Positions 26,245 to 36,048 are shown, counted from the first letter of the stretch. The stretch: DNA of 64,000 bases from Salmonella enterica subsp. houtenae serovar Houten (GCA_900478215.1 LS483478.1:124001-188000), one strand, 5' to 3'. Made by a program: numbers and translations. Notes: generated by a model from the sequence alone, not told the origin.

Positions 26245-27783
26245 ATGACGAACAATCCCCCTTCAACACGTATTCAGCCAGGTGAATACGGGTACCCACT
26301 GAAGTTAAAAGCCCGCTATGACAATTTTATTGGCGGTGACTGGGTCGCGCCCGCCGACGGCGAATATTATCAAAACCTGACGCCAGTGACCGGCCAGCCG
26401 CTATGCGAAGTCGCTTCCTCCGGTAAAAAAGATATCGATTTGGCGCTCGACGCCGCGCATAAGGCGAAAGATAAGTGGGCGCATACGTCAGTACAAGACC
26501 GTGCCGCTATCTTGTTTAAGATCGCCGAGCGGATGGAGCAAAACCTCGAACTGTTGGCGACCGCGGAAACCTGGGATAACGGTAAACCAATTCGTGAAAC
26601 CAGCGCCGCCGACGTGCCGCTGGCGATCGATCATTTCCGTTATTTCGCCTCTTGTATACGTGCGCAGGAGGGGGGGATCAGCGAAGTTGATAGCGAAACC
26701 GTGGCCTACCATTTTCACGAGCCGCTTGGCGTCGTGGGGCAGATAATCCCATGGAACTTTCCGTTGTTAATGGCAAGCTGGAAAATGGCGCCAGCGCTGG
26801 CGGCGGGTAACTGCGTGGTGCTTAAACCGGCACGCCTGACGCCGCTTTCCGTTCTGCTGTTAATGGAAGTCATTGGCGATCTGTTACCGCCGGGCGTCGT
26901 TAACGTAGTGAACGGCGCGGGCGGCGAGATTGGCGAATATCTGGCGACCTCGAAACGTATCGCGAAGGTGGCGTTTACCGGTTCGACGGAAGTGGGTCAA
27001 CAGATCATGCAGTACGCCACGCAAAATATTATTCCGGTGACGCTGGAGTTAGGAGGTAAATCGCCAAATATCTTCTTTGCTGACGTGATGGATGAGGAAG
27101 ATGCGTTTTTTGATAAAGCGCTGGAGGGGTTTGCCCTGTTTGCCTTTAACCAGGGCGAGGTGTGTACCTGTCCAAGTCGTGCGCTGGTTCAGGAATCCAT
27201 CTATGAGCGCTTTATGGAGCGCGCTATTCGCCGGGTGGAGAGCATCCGCAGCGGGAACCCGCTGGATAGCGGTACGCAAATGGGGGCGCAGGTCTCTCAC
27301 GGCCAGCTTGAGACGATCCTCAACTATATCGATATCGGTAAAAAAGAGGGGGCCGATATTCTGACTGGTGGACGACGCAAGGAACTGGATGGCGAACTGA
27401 AAGAGGGCTATTACCTTGAGCCCACTATCCTGTTTGGTAAGAATAATATGCGTGTCTTTCAGGAGGAGATCTTTGGCCCGGTGCTGGCGGTAACCACCTT
27501 TAAAACCATGGAGGAGGCGCTGGAAATCGCTAACGATACGCAGTATGGCCTCGGCGCAGGCGTCTGGAGCCGTAATGGATCGCTGGCGTATAAAATGGGG
27601 CGCGGGATTCAGGCCGGGCGCGTATGGACGAACTGCTATCACGCCTATCCGGCACATGCGGCGTTCGGCGGATATAAACAGTCCGGGATTGGCCGTGAGA
27701 CTCACAAAATGATGCTTGAGCATTATCAGCAGACCAAATGTCTGCTAGTAAGCTACTCCGATAAGCCGTTGGGACTGTTTTAA
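26245..27783 (+). CDS. aldB: Aldehyde dehydrogenase B
   Basis: NAD(P)+-dependent aldehyde dehydrogenase (acetaldehyde and other aldehydes), stationary-phase induced in E. coli. The start MTNNPPSTRIQPGEYG, preceded by AAGGAG, gives 512 residues; the 21 upstream codons are not supported. Cofactor-binding IIPWNFPLLMASWK, the general base Glu in LELGGKSPN and catalytic Cys in FNQGEVCTCPSR (Cys about 302) are all present. A strong hairpin follows. Confidence 0.96.
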   Translation: MTNNPPSTRIQPGEYGYPLKLKARYDNFIGGDWVAPADGEYYQNLTPVTGQPLCEVASSGKKDIDLALDAAHKAKDKWAHTSVQDRAAILFKIAERMEQNLELLATAETWDNGKPIRETSAADVPLAIDHFRYFASCIRAQEGGISEVDSETVAYHFHEPLGVVGQIIPWNFPLLMASWKMAPALAAGNCVVLKPARLTPLSVLLLMEVIGDLLPPGVVNVVNGAGGEIGEYLATSKRIAKVAFTGSTEVGQQIMQYATQNIIPVTLELGGKSPNIFFADVMDEEDAFFDKALEGFALFAFNQGEVCTCPSRALVQESIYERFMERAIRRVESIRSGNPLDSGTQMGAQVSHGQLETILNYIDIGKKEGADILTGGRRKELDGELKEGYYLEPTILFGKNNMRVFQEEIFGPVLAVTTFKTMEEALEIANDTQYGLGAGVWSRNGSLAYKMGRGIQAGRVWTNCYHAYPAHAAFGGYKQSGIGRETHKMMLEHYQQTKCLLVSYSDKPLGLF

Positions 27784-27793
27784 TGATGTTCCC

Positions 27794-27817
27794 CTGCCGG
27801 GCAGTAGCGCCCGGCAG
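27794..27817 (+). terminator. Hairpin after aldB
   Basis: A perfect 9-bp GC-rich stem CTGCCGGGC / GCCCGGCAG with a 6-base loop, 10 bases after the aldB stop. It resembles a REP unit and could serve both convergent genes. No T-run. Confidence 0.6.
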
Positions 27818-27850
27818 ATATTCGATACAATAACGCCATCCGGCACAGTA

Positions 27851-29806
27851 TTATAGCTCGTTAACCCAGATGCGCATTTCGCCTTCGCCGCGGTTCGCCC
27901 AGCTAAACCAGGGAATAAATGTCAGCGTATGCGGCTGCGCTGTGCCTGGCGCGGCATCGAAATGCCACAACGCTTGCGGCGGCGTTTCTGTCGTACCCCG
28001 CCTTACGCCTTCCGCCTGAATCAACATCTGATTAGCGAACAGCCCTTTGCCTTCAAATGCGTTGAATTTACTCTCTTTCGGTAGCCAGAGATTATGCAAT
28101 GCTTCGCCATTATCGGCCTGCTCAAGACAATAGATTAGCGGCCCACGTTGAACTGCGACCTTGCCGGCAGTGTGGCGTACCAGCGGGTTGCCATACACTC
28201 GACGAACCGGCATTGGCAAGGTTAGCGCGATAGTATCGCCCTCTTGCCAGTCACGGTGGATATGTAGATAGCCTTTGCGAATATCCTGCTCCACTGGCTG
28301 ACCATTGACCTCTACCTGCGGTTGTGGGCACCACTCCGGCAGTCGCAGCGCAAGGGTATGGCGTAGCGGCTGCGATGATTCAACGGTAATCGTAATTTGC
28401 TCATGCCAGGGATAATTTCCGCTGATGCGCAGTTTCAACGCGCCATTTTCCAGCGGTATTTCCACACTATTGCCCACATACATATTGATGTAGAGGGCCT
28501 CGTTACGCGGCGTATAGAGATAATGGCCAAGAGAGGTCAAGACGCGGGCGATATTCGGCGGACAGCAGGCACAGCCAAACCAGCGCTGGCGAACAGGCTT
28601 CACGTGGTCGTAGATGTGATTGAACGTTAAAGTTTTCGGATGCACTTCCAGCGGGTTGACGTAGAAGAAATGCTTGCCGTCAAGCGCCATACCGCCGAGT
28701 ACTGTGTTATACAGCGCGCGTTCCATCACGTCGGCATAGCGGCTATCGGCTTCCATTTCCAGCATTCGGCGGGCAAACATCATCAGACCGATAGACGCGC
28801 AACTCTCGGCATATACGGTGTCGTTGGGCAGGTCATAATCACTGCTAAACGCTTCGCCGCTACTTTGCGAGCCGATCCCGCCAGTGATATAGAGCTGACG
28901 CTGCGCCATATTATTCCACAGGCGCAGGCAGGTCTGGCGTTTGTCTTCGTCCTGACTTAGCCGCGCCAGGTGCGCTACGCCAGCCATGAGATAGACAAAA
29001 CGGACGGCGTGTCCCGTGGCCGTTTGCTGGGCGGATAACGGCAGATGCGCCTGACTGTAAGCTTTGTCTTTCACCATCCAGGCCGGGCCGTAGGTGTGCC
29101 AGTAAGCGGTTTTTCCTCGCTTTTCGTACTCTTCATCATAGTAGTGCGGCTGCGTGCCGCGCTGCTCAACAAAATAGTCCGCCAGCGCCATATAGCGTGG
29201 CTGTTGAGTGATTTCATAGAGGCGCATCAGCGCCAGTTCAATTTCCGGATGGCCGGGATAGCCGTGAAGCTGATTTTCCCCGGGGCCAAAAACGCTATCG
29301 ATATGATCCGCCAGACGGCACACAACCTCTAACAGGCGGCGTTTACCCGTAGCCTGAAAGAAGGCGACGCCCGCTTCAATCATATGTCCGGCGCAATAGA
29401 GTTCATGGCATTCCGCCAGGTTGTTCCAACGCTCCTGCGGCGCTTTGACCGTAAAATATGTGTTAAGATACCCGTCGGCGCACTGGGCGGCGGCAACCAG
29501 CGCAATAGCGTCGTCTGCCGTTTTTTCCAGTTCAGGGTCGGGCTTCTGACACAGCGACCAGGCTACCGCTTCCAACCATTTGGCGACGTCGCTGTCCTGA
29601 AAAACCATGCCGTAAAACTCCCCGGACTGGCGTTTTGCGGCGATGCGGAAATTCTCTATCGCGTGGCTGGGATCTGCTTCGGGAATACGGTCATTGAGTG
29701 CATCCCATTGATAAGGAATAACAACGTCGCGGACTAATCGCTGATATTGTCCGAGAAACGGATCGCTGACCGTAAGTTTATGCAGGTCGACTTCCGGTAC
29801 GTTCAT
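27851..29806 (-). CDS. GH127 beta-L-arabinofuranosidase
   Basis: A glycoside hydrolase family 127 enzyme, 651 residues from MNVPEVDLHK; AAGGAG 7 bases before this Met decides the start over the upstream one. No signal peptide, so it acts in the cytoplasm on imported oligosaccharide. An (alpha/alpha)6 barrel precedes beta-sandwich domains. Residues equivalent to the characterised bifidobacterial enzyme HypBA1 are present: acid/base Glu318 in SGEAF, zinc ligands Glu334 and Cys336 in AESC, and the nucleophile/zinc pair Cys414-Cys415 in CACCPPN. It follows the GPH carrier by 10 bases, forming an operon. Substrate is inferred to be a beta-L-arabinofuranoside. Confidence 0.9.
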   Translation of the reverse strand: MNVPEVDLHKLTVSDPFLGQYQRLVRDVVIPYQWDALNDRIPEADPSHAIENFRIAAKRQSGEFYGMVFQDSDVAKWLEAVAWSLCQKPDPELEKTADDAIALVAAAQCADGYLNTYFTVKAPQERWNNLAECHELYCAGHMIEAGVAFFQATGKRRLLEVVCRLADHIDSVFGPGENQLHGYPGHPEIELALMRLYEITQQPRYMALADYFVEQRGTQPHYYDEEYEKRGKTAYWHTYGPAWMVKDKAYSQAHLPLSAQQTATGHAVRFVYLMAGVAHLARLSQDEDKRQTCLRLWNNMAQRQLYITGGIGSQSSGEAFSSDYDLPNDTVYAESCASIGLMMFARRMLEMEADSRYADVMERALYNTVLGGMALDGKHFFYVNPLEVHPKTLTFNHIYDHVKPVRQRWFGCACCPPNIARVLTSLGHYLYTPRNEALYINMYVGNSVEIPLENGALKLRISGNYPWHEQITITVESSQPLRHTLALRLPEWCPQPQVEVNGQPVEQDIRKGYLHIHRDWQEGDTIALTLPMPVRRVYGNPLVRHTAGKVAVQRGPLIYCLEQADNGEALHNLWLPKESKFNAFEGKGLFANQMLIQAEGVRRGTTETPPQALWHFDAAPGTAQPHTLTFIPWFSWANRGEGEMRIWVNEL

Positions 29807-29816
29807 GGCGTTCTCC

Positions 29817-31217
29817 TTAAAGCTGTACATGACGCTGACGCAGATCGGTAGCGATGCGCGACATCATAGGGTTATTGAGTTTGCAGATGCGGATAGCCAG
29901 CGCCAGCAGTAGGTGGAACAGCGCAGGTAGCAGGGTTTCCATTGCCGTAATACCGTTTAACGAGGCAGGCGTTTGGTTGCTCGCGCCAGGCTGATAGGCG
30001 ACAAAAATAAACAGCAGGCTGATGATTCCGGCGCTGGAGGCCCAGGCCAACTTGATGAAAAACAGGTTAAACGCGAAGTTCATACCGGACGAGCGTACGC
30101 TGGTTTTCCACTCGCCGTAATCATCGGCAAAGGCCATCAATGAAAAGTGCAGCGGCAATGTAAAGCCCAGAATAATGCCGTTGCCGAGAATTACCGCTAA
30201 CCATAAGACCTGATAAGCCGGGCCGACAGGTAGAAACCACATCGCAATAGCTAGCGTTGCCAGTACCAGGTTAGTACGGTAATACAGTTTCACGGTATCT
30301 ATACGCCGCGTTAGTGGGCTGACAATTACTGAACCGAGGATTGACGCGAAGGTGACCATCGTGAAAAACAGCGAGGTATACGCCGTACCGCCTTCCAGTA
30401 CGTAAGTAATAAAATACATGTATCCGCCGCCGCGAATGTTAAAGACGTTAATCAACAGAAAGGACATCACCAGCATCAGTAGCAGTTGGTCATTTTTACG
30501 CAACCCGGCAAGATGTTCACGCAGAGTGAATTTCCCCATCATTGCCAGCGGGACGCGCTCGCGAACCCAAAAAAAACAGCACAGGAACATGATGACCGCG
30601 ATGGCGCAGAGCACGCCGACGCCCCATTGATAGCCCTGCGCAGCATTACCCCGGCCCAAAAAATCCACCATCCAGGGCAATCCGACCGAGACGACAAAAC
30701 CGGCGCCGCCGCACAGAACAAAGCGCCAGGACTGGCAGGCGATGACTTCCTCATGGCGGGTGGTCATCGTATTGATTAGCGCGCAATAGGGTACGTTGAT
30801 AGCGGTATAACCAACTGAAAGTATTAGATAAGTTCCGAATGCCCAGGTGATTTTTACGCCCATACCGGCGTCCGGAACGGTAAAGGTCAGTATGCCGATA
30901 ATGCCGATGGGAATCGCCATCCATAGCTGCCACGGGCGAAAACGTCCCCAGCGGCTTTGCGTACGGTCGGCAATGATGCCCATCACAGGGTCGGAAATTG
31001 CGTCGAATACGCGTAGGGCGATGAATAATGTGCCGACCAATGCAGGCGTCAGGCCGAAGACATCGGTATAAAAAAAGGTGAGAAAGTTCATTATTAGGCA
31101 GGTGATGACGGTGCCGCCTGCATCGCCAAGACCATAGCCTATTTTTTCGCGTACGGATAATGTCTGCCCGGCTTTATCCTGCGCGATATTAGCCGTTGTC
31201 ATCGATGTGGAAGTCAT
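29817..31217 (-). CDS. GPH-family sugar:cation symporter
   Basis: A 466-residue MFS carrier of the glycoside-pentoside-hexuronide family (MelB, YicJ, UidB). The family opening REKIGYGLGDAGGTV (about 24-38), FFYTDVFGL and the loop motif DRTQSRWGRFRPW (about 84-96) are clear, with about 12 helices. Being upstream of the GH127 gene in one operon, it probably brings in the arabinofuranoside that the hydrolase cuts. Divergent from an AraC regulator. Confidence 0.9.
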   Translation of the reverse strand: MTSTSMTTANIAQDKAGQTLSVREKIGYGLGDAGGTVITCLIMNFLTFFYTDVFGLTPALVGTLFIALRVFDAISDPVMGIIADRTQSRWGRFRPWQLWMAIPIGIIGILTFTVPDAGMGVKITWAFGTYLILSVGYTAINVPYCALINTMTTRHEEVIACQSWRFVLCGGAGFVVSVGLPWMVDFLGRGNAAQGYQWGVGVLCAIAVIMFLCCFFWVRERVPLAMMGKFTLREHLAGLRKNDQLLLMLVMSFLLINVFNIRGGGYMYFITYVLEGGTAYTSLFFTMVTFASILGSVIVSPLTRRIDTVKLYYRTNLVLATLAIAMWFLPVGPAYQVLWLAVILGNGIILGFTLPLHFSLMAFADDYGEWKTSVRSSGMNFAFNLFFIKLAWASSAGIISLLFIFVAYQPGASNQTPASLNGITAMETLLPALFHLLLALAIRICKLNNPMMSRIATDLRQRHVQL

Positions 31218-31322
31218 GGAAATTCCTCATTCAGGAGAGAGGGTTTTTGGGGTAACTGTCATGACCTGATTCATTCTGCCTGGAATATGCACCGTAACAA
31301 GGCGATAAATGAGTAAAAAAAG

Positions 31323-31338
31323 AGGTCGATTCCGACCT
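31323..31338. promoter_or_regulatory. Inverted repeat in the GH127/AraC divergent promoter
   Basis: AGGTCG-ATTC-CGACCT lies in the 224-base gap between the carrier and the AraC regulator. It is a possible operator, though AraC-type proteins more often use direct repeats. Confidence 0.3.
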
Positions 31339-31441
31339 GTTCCGTAAAGTGTGAGCCAGGTCCGGTAGATTTTAATTTTTTGGTTAACAATCAATAAATA
31401 AGCTAATTTTAAGCGATAAATAAGCGGGAAATTCCATAACT

Positions 31442-32260
31442 ATGCTTGAATTATCCATGACGCTTCCGATTTACGTTCAGAACGGGGGATTATTTATTTC
31501 CCGGGGTGAGGGGCGTCATCCGGCCCGTAGGCTGGATTCCTGGGAGATTATTTTTGTTGAAAAAGGAACATTGAAGATTCAGGAAGAAGCGCAGCTTTTT
31601 TGCATCAATACCGGGGAAAGTTTGTTGCTTTGGCCGCATCGTCGTCATATTGGCGTAGACGATTTTCCTGCCGATCTCAAATTTTACTGGTTGCATTTTG
31701 AGGTTAAAATGGCGGGTAACGATCCGCGCGCCTTAACGCAAATCTCAATACCACAGCACGTCAGAGTGGCGGATCCGCAGGCTCTGATGGCGCTGTTTCG
31801 CCAGTTTATGATTGAGCAGGAGAAATTCCAGCGTAGCCCGGCATTGGAACTGATCGTTTTGCTGATTTTACAGCAGCTGACCTGCGATACTCCTCGGTAT
31901 GATGACCACAATGAAGCTGGGGCGTCGTTGGCGTGGAAAGCGCAGCAACTGATTCGCACCCGTTATCATTTGCCGCTTTCAACAGCTCTACTGGCGAAAG
32001 CACTGCATTGTAATGCAGATTATCTTGGGCGTGTTTACCGTCGCATATTCCATCTTACGTTAACCGACGCAATTCATCGGCAGCGCGTGCGGGAGGCGGA
32101 GAAACGGCTTATCAGCGATGCGCGTTCGCTTAAAGAAGTCGCGGAATTATGCGGATTTAACGACGTGGGTTATTTTCGCAAAATTTTCCATAAGTACACT
32201 GGCTTGACTCCCGCCGCCTGGAAGCGGCGGTACTGTAAAGAACACATTAATTCGGCCTGA
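31442..32260 (+). CDS. AraC-family regulator of the GH127 locus
   Basis: 272 residues (or 267 from Met6; the start is not settled). An N-terminal cupin-like ligand domain (about 1-120, WEIIFVEKGTLKIQEE) and two C-terminal helix-turn-helix motifs (about 175-265, with LLAKALHCNADYLGRVYRR and VAELCGFNDVGYFRKIFHKYTG). It is divergent from the carrier-GH127 operon and most likely activates it in response to the sugar. Ends one base before the convergent sgbE. Confidence 0.88.
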   Translation: MLELSMTLPIYVQNGGLFISRGEGRHPARRLDSWEIIFVEKGTLKIQEEAQLFCINTGESLLLWPHRRHIGVDDFPADLKFYWLHFEVKMAGNDPRALTQISIPQHVRVADPQALMALFRQFMIEQEKFQRSPALELIVLLILQQLTCDTPRYDDHNEAGASLAWKAQQLIRTRYHLPLSTALLAKALHCNADYLGRVYRRIFHLTLTDAIHRQRVREAEKRLISDARSLKEVAELCGFNDVGYFRKIFHKYTGLTPAAWKRRYCKEHINSA

Positions 32261-32956
32261 TTACTGCCCATAATAGGCAGTCGCGCCGTGTTTGCGCAGA
32301 TAATGTTTATCGAGCAATTCCGGTTGCATATCAGGAAGCTGCGGGGCTAACTGGCGCGAGAACAGCCCCATGTAAGCGCACTCCTCAAGCACCACGGCGT
32401 TATGTACCGCCTCGGCCGCGTCTTTACCCCAGGTAAATGGGCCGTGGGAATGAACCAATACCGCCGGAATTTGCACCGGGTCCAGGCCGCGCTCTTCAAA
32501 GGTTTTAATAATCACTTCCCCAGTCTGATACTCGTAGTCGCCGTTAATTTCCTCGTGGGTCATCAGATGCGTGCAGGGGATTGCGCCGTAAAAATAGTCG
32601 GCATGTGTGGTGCCCCAGGCAGGCAGATCCAGACCGGCCTGCGCCCAAATCGTCGCATGGCGGGAATGGGTATGTACGATCCCGCCGATTTGCGGGAAGC
32701 GGCGATAGAGCGCCAGATGCGTCGGCGTATCGGACGACGGTTTTTTGCTGCCTTCGATGACTTTACCGCTGGCGATTTCCACGACCACCATATCGTCGGC
32801 GGTCATCACGTCATATTCGACGCCGGAAGGTTTGATCACCATAAGCTTGCGCGTTTCGTCTATCGCACTGACGTTGCCCCAGGTAAATGTCACCAGGTGA
32901 TGTGTCGGAAGCGCCAGATTTGCCGCCAGCACCTCCGCCTTGAGTTGTTCTAACAT
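32261..32956 (-). CDS. sgbE: L-ribulose-5-phosphate 4-epimerase SgbE
   Basis: Zinc class II aldolase-like epimerase making D-xylulose 5-phosphate from L-ribulose 5-phosphate. 231 residues from MLEQLKAEVLAANLALP; the 29 upstream codons overlap sgbU and are not used. The phosphate-binding TFTWGNVSA, substrate GVEYD and zinc-ligand THSRHATIWAQ (His95, His97) are visible. Last gene of the sgb operon, overlapping sgbU by 7 bases. Confidence 0.96.
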   Translation of the reverse strand: MLEQLKAEVLAANLALPTHHLVTFTWGNVSAIDETRKLMVIKPSGVEYDVMTADDMVVVEIASGKVIEGSKKPSSDTPTHLALYRRFPQIGGIVHTHSRHATIWAQAGLDLPAWGTTHADYFYGAIPCTHLMTHEEINGDYEYQTGEVIIKTFEERGLDPVQIPAVLVHSHGPFTWGKDAAEAVHNAVVLEECAYMGLFSRQLAPQLPDMQPELLDKHYLRKHGATAYYGQ

Positions 32957-33810
32957 GTGAATCCTCCTTCCTGCATACGCGCTTCTATCCAGCGCCGCGC
33001 CTGGATAATCTCCAGCACCGGCTCTTTTGCTTTCTCTGTCCACATCTCAATCAGAAATGCGCCGCGATAGTTCAGTTCATGCAGCGTTTTGAAGATGCCG
33101 ACAAAATCCACACACCCTTCGCCAAACGGCACGTCGCGAAACTGTCCGGGGCTTTGCGCAGTGACCGGCTGTGTGTCTTTCAAATGGATAGCGGCGATAC
33201 GATCGATGCCCAGCTTCAGCTCGGCGGTCACGTCGTTTCCCCAGGCGCTGAGATTGCCGACGTCCGGGTAGACGGTGAACCACGGCGAGGCGAGCATCTC
33301 GTCCCACTTTTTCCACTTGCTGATGGAGTTCATAAAGGCGGTGTCCATGATCTCGACTGCCAGCATGACCTGCGCGGCGGCGGCCTGCTCTACTGCCCAC
33401 GCCAGACCGTCGGCAAAACGCTGCTGGGTGCCTTCGTCATGCTCTTTGTAATAGACGTCATAACCCGCCAGTTGAATGGTGCGGATACCGAGATCGCGCG
33501 CCAGACGAATGGCTTTGGTCGTGATCTCCCGCGCCCGCTCGCGAATCGCTTCATCGCGGCTGCCAAACGGGAAACGGCGATGGGCAGACAGACACATCGA
33601 CGGGATGGCGACGCCAGTTTCCAGCATCGCGGTCACCAGCGAGGCGCGCTGCGTTGCGCTCCAGTCCAGACGCGACAGGCGTTCGTCAGTCTCATCCACA
33701 GACATCTCGACAAAATCAAAACCGCAGCTTTTCGCCAGCACCAGTCGTTCCGGCCAACTGAGATCTTTCGCCAGAGCTTTCTCATAGATCCCTAACGGAT
33801 GGCTACGCAT
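32950..33810 (-). CDS. sgbU: Putative L-xylulose-5-phosphate 3-epimerase SgbU
   Basis: A TIM-barrel 3-epimerase (UlaE family), converting L-xylulose 5-phosphate to L-ribulose 5-phosphate. 286 residues from MRSHPLGIYEKALAKDLSWPE. Metal-binding Glu/Asp/His residues fall in LAVEIMDTAFM, YPDVGNLSAWG and IHLKDTQPV, and Glu in FLIEMWTEK. It overlaps sgbH by 8 bases and sgbE by 7, so it is translationally coupled. Confidence 0.95.
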   Translation of the reverse strand: MRSHPLGIYEKALAKDLSWPERLVLAKSCGFDFVEMSVDETDERLSRLDWSATQRASLVTAMLETGVAIPSMCLSAHRRFPFGSRDEAIRERAREITTKAIRLARDLGIRTIQLAGYDVYYKEHDEGTQQRFADGLAWAVEQAAAAQVMLAVEIMDTAFMNSISKWKKWDEMLASPWFTVYPDVGNLSAWGNDVTAELKLGIDRIAAIHLKDTQPVTAQSPGQFRDVPFGEGCVDFVGIFKTLHELNYRGAFLIEMWTEKAKEPVLEIIQARRWIEARMQEGGFTC

Positions 33811-34468
33811 GTGGCTTCCCCCAGATGGCGTTAATTTGCGTGTGGAATTCGGCGGCGACCTGCGCCGGATGGGACGCACCCGCCAGCGCGCGCCCGGCGA
33901 TAAACGCTTTCACGCGGATGTCTTTGAATAACGGCAGATCGGCAGGCGTAATACCACCGGTAATCGACAGTTCCATACCGATATCCGACAGCGCCTTCAT
34001 GCGCGCCAGATCCGCCTCGCCCCACTGCTGCCCGCTGGCCTGCGCGTCGCGTCCGCGATGGTAAATCGCCTGACGTACCCCGATGCGATACCAGTTACGG
34101 GCGTCATCCAGCGTCCAGTTGCCGAACAGTTCTATCTGAATTTCACCGCCGCAGGATTGCGCCACCGCGTGGCCCTTTTCGACGGTGGCGAGCGGCGCGG
34201 CGCAGATGATGGTCATCCAGTCGGCGCCTGCCCCAAAGGCCTGCTGCGCCAGAGTTTCACCGGCATCGGCCACCTTCCAGTCGGCGACGATGGTTTTATC
34301 CGGGCACTGGTCGCGCAGGGCCTTCACCGCGCCGAGTCCTTCGGTTAAACAGAGAATGGTGCCAGCCTCAATGATATCGACGTGGTCTCGTAATAGAGCA
34401 ACATCACGCTGCGCTGTCTGAAGATTGGTATGGTCAAGCGCCAGTTGCAGTAATGGTCGGCGTATCAT
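33803..34468 (-). CDS. sgbH: 3-keto-L-gulonate-6-phosphate decarboxylase SgbH
   Basis: An orotidine-phosphate-decarboxylase-suprafamily enzyme that decarboxylates 3-keto-L-gulonate 6-phosphate to L-xylulose 5-phosphate. 221 residues. Signature residues are QLALDHTN (Asp11), EAGTILCLTEG (Glu33), ADWKVADAG (Asp62, Lys64, Asp67) and ITGGITPADL. It overlaps lyxK by 4 bases. Confidence 0.96.
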   Translation of the reverse strand: MIRRPLLQLALDHTNLQTAQRDVALLRDHVDIIEAGTILCLTEGLGAVKALRDQCPDKTIVADWKVADAGETLAQQAFGAGADWMTIICAAPLATVEKGHAVAQSCGGEIQIELFGNWTLDDARNWYRIGVRQAIYHRGRDAQASGQQWGEADLARMKALSDIGMELSITGGITPADLPLFKDIRVKAFIAGRALAGASHPAQVAAEFHTQINAIWGKPHA

Positions 34469-35967
34469 GCGTGCTCCTTAATACGGGCGTGATAGCCCTG
34501 TAGTGCTTCAATCAAATGTTGGTAATGGTTGTATTTACGCTGGTAACGCGCGTGGGCGGTCATGTCGGGCAGTAACGTGCGTACCGGGTGCTTCAGGGCG
34601 AGTTGGGCTTCGCTAAAGCTGCGATATACGCCGGTGCCGACGCGGGCGGCAAGCGCCGCGCCAAAGCAGCCGGTCTCTTCCACCTGCGGTAGTTCAATAC
34701 GCAGACCGCTGACGTCCGCCAGCATCTGCATCCAGACGTCGGAGTGCGCCGGGCCGCCGGTGACGCGCAGAGTGCGGGCTTCGGTAAAGCGTTCACGCAT
34801 ACGGTTGAGATGGGTCATATGGCTGAAAACCACGCCTTCATACAGCGCCTGTAACAAATGAGCGCGGGTATGCAGCGCCTGCATACCGTAAAAACCGCTG
34901 GTCATTTCCAGCCCGGCATTACTGCCGTAGAGAAAGGGCAGAAAAAAGAGGTCGCTACCGCCTTTGGGCAGGCTGGCGACGGCTTGGTTGATCTCATCAA
35001 AAGAGAGGTCGCCCCACTGGACGGTAAACCATTCGAGATTGCCGGAAGACGTTGGGCTGGCTTCGTGAACGATGTATTGCCCGTCATTCACATAGCGACC
35101 GTAGACGTAGGGATGGGCCTCATGATCGCGCAGACCGCGAGCGATCCCGCTGGTGACCGCCCAGGTGCCCATGACGGCGTTGAGGGTAAATTCATCGTCA
35201 ATACCGGCGCACAGCGCGGTGGATACCACATCAAACAGACCGCCGACCACAGGCGTCCCCGCGGCCAGGCCGGTAATAGCGGCAGCTTCCTTGCTGATCT
35301 TTCCGCCGGTTTCGGCGGACCCCACCACGGGGGGCAGGGCAGGGTCAATCTCACTGATACCCAACCATTGGGTCAGACGCGAGTCGTACCGGCCTGTCGT
35401 CATGTTGTAGAGATTGGATTCGGAAATGTTGCTCTCTTCGCAGCCCTTCACGCCGGTTAAACGCCAGCGCAGATAGTCATGGGCCATCATCACGCAGCCG
35501 ATGTGCGCATAGCGTTGAGGTTCATGCTCTTTTACCCAGCGCAACAGCGTGGCCGGATGCCCGGTCCACAATGTCTGGCGGGTTACGGGATAGAGTTTTT
35601 GTGGGATGCCGTCCTGCTGCCAGCGTTCAACGATGTTCAGCGCCCGGCGGTCGGAGGAGAGTATCGCATTGCCCAGCGGCCTGTTCTGTTTATCAAGAAG
35701 AAACAGCCCCTTACCCTGGGCAGAGATGCCAATACCTTTAATTTGCCCGCCGGATACGCCCGTCTGTTTCAACAGTCCGGCAATGGTAGCGGCGCACTGT
35801 TGCCAGAGCTGATGCATATCGCGTTCGGCATAGCCGGGAAGTGGCGATAACGTTTGTAGCGATTGCCGATGAATGCCGCGCTCATGACCTTCGGCGTCAT
35901 ATAAACCCGCTTTCAGATACGTACCGCCGCAATCAATACCCAGCCAGAAGGTCTCTTTCCTGCTCAT
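34465..35967 (-). CDS. lyxK: L-xylulose / 3-keto-L-gulonate kinase
   Basis: A FGGY-family carbohydrate kinase of 500 residues. Phosphate-binding WLGIDCGGTYLKAGLYD (8-24) and the C-terminal RVTGGPAHSDVWMQMLAD are clear, with the catalytic Asp in VGGLFDVVSTALCAG, where FGGY enzymes usually have GxxD. In E. coli it phosphorylates L-xylulose and 3-keto-L-gulonate. Upstream an 81-base gap with two REP units separates it from the MFS carrier. Confidence 0.94.
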   Translation of the reverse strand: MSRKETFWLGIDCGGTYLKAGLYDAEGHERGIHRQSLQTLSPLPGYAERDMHQLWQQCAATIAGLLKQTGVSGGQIKGIGISAQGKGLFLLDKQNRPLGNAILSSDRRALNIVERWQQDGIPQKLYPVTRQTLWTGHPATLLRWVKEHEPQRYAHIGCVMMAHDYLRWRLTGVKGCEESNISESNLYNMTTGRYDSRLTQWLGISEIDPALPPVVGSAETGGKISKEAAAITGLAAGTPVVGGLFDVVSTALCAGIDDEFTLNAVMGTWAVTSGIARGLRDHEAHPYVYGRYVNDGQYIVHEASPTSSGNLEWFTVQWGDLSFDEINQAVASLPKGGSDLFFLPFLYGSNAGLEMTSGFYGMQALHTRAHLLQALYEGVVFSHMTHLNRMRERFTEARTLRVTGGPAHSDVWMQMLADVSGLRIELPQVEETGCFGAALAARVGTGVYRSFSEAQLALKHPVRTLLPDMTAHARYQRKYNHYQHLIEALQGYHARIKEHA

Positions 35968-35983
35968 CTTTCATCTCTCATTT

Positions 35984-36043
35984 TGCCGGATGGCGCTACG
36001 CTTACCCGGCCTGCTGTAGGCCCGCAAGCGTAGCGCGCCGGAC
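35984..36043. repeat. BIME inside the yia/sgb operon, lyxK side
   Basis: Two facing REP units (TGCCGGATGGCGCTACGCTT ... and GGCCCGCAAGCGTAGCGC) between the MFS carrier and lyxK. They may stabilise the upstream message and reduce read-through. Confidence 0.85.
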
Positions 36044-36048
36044 ATTTT

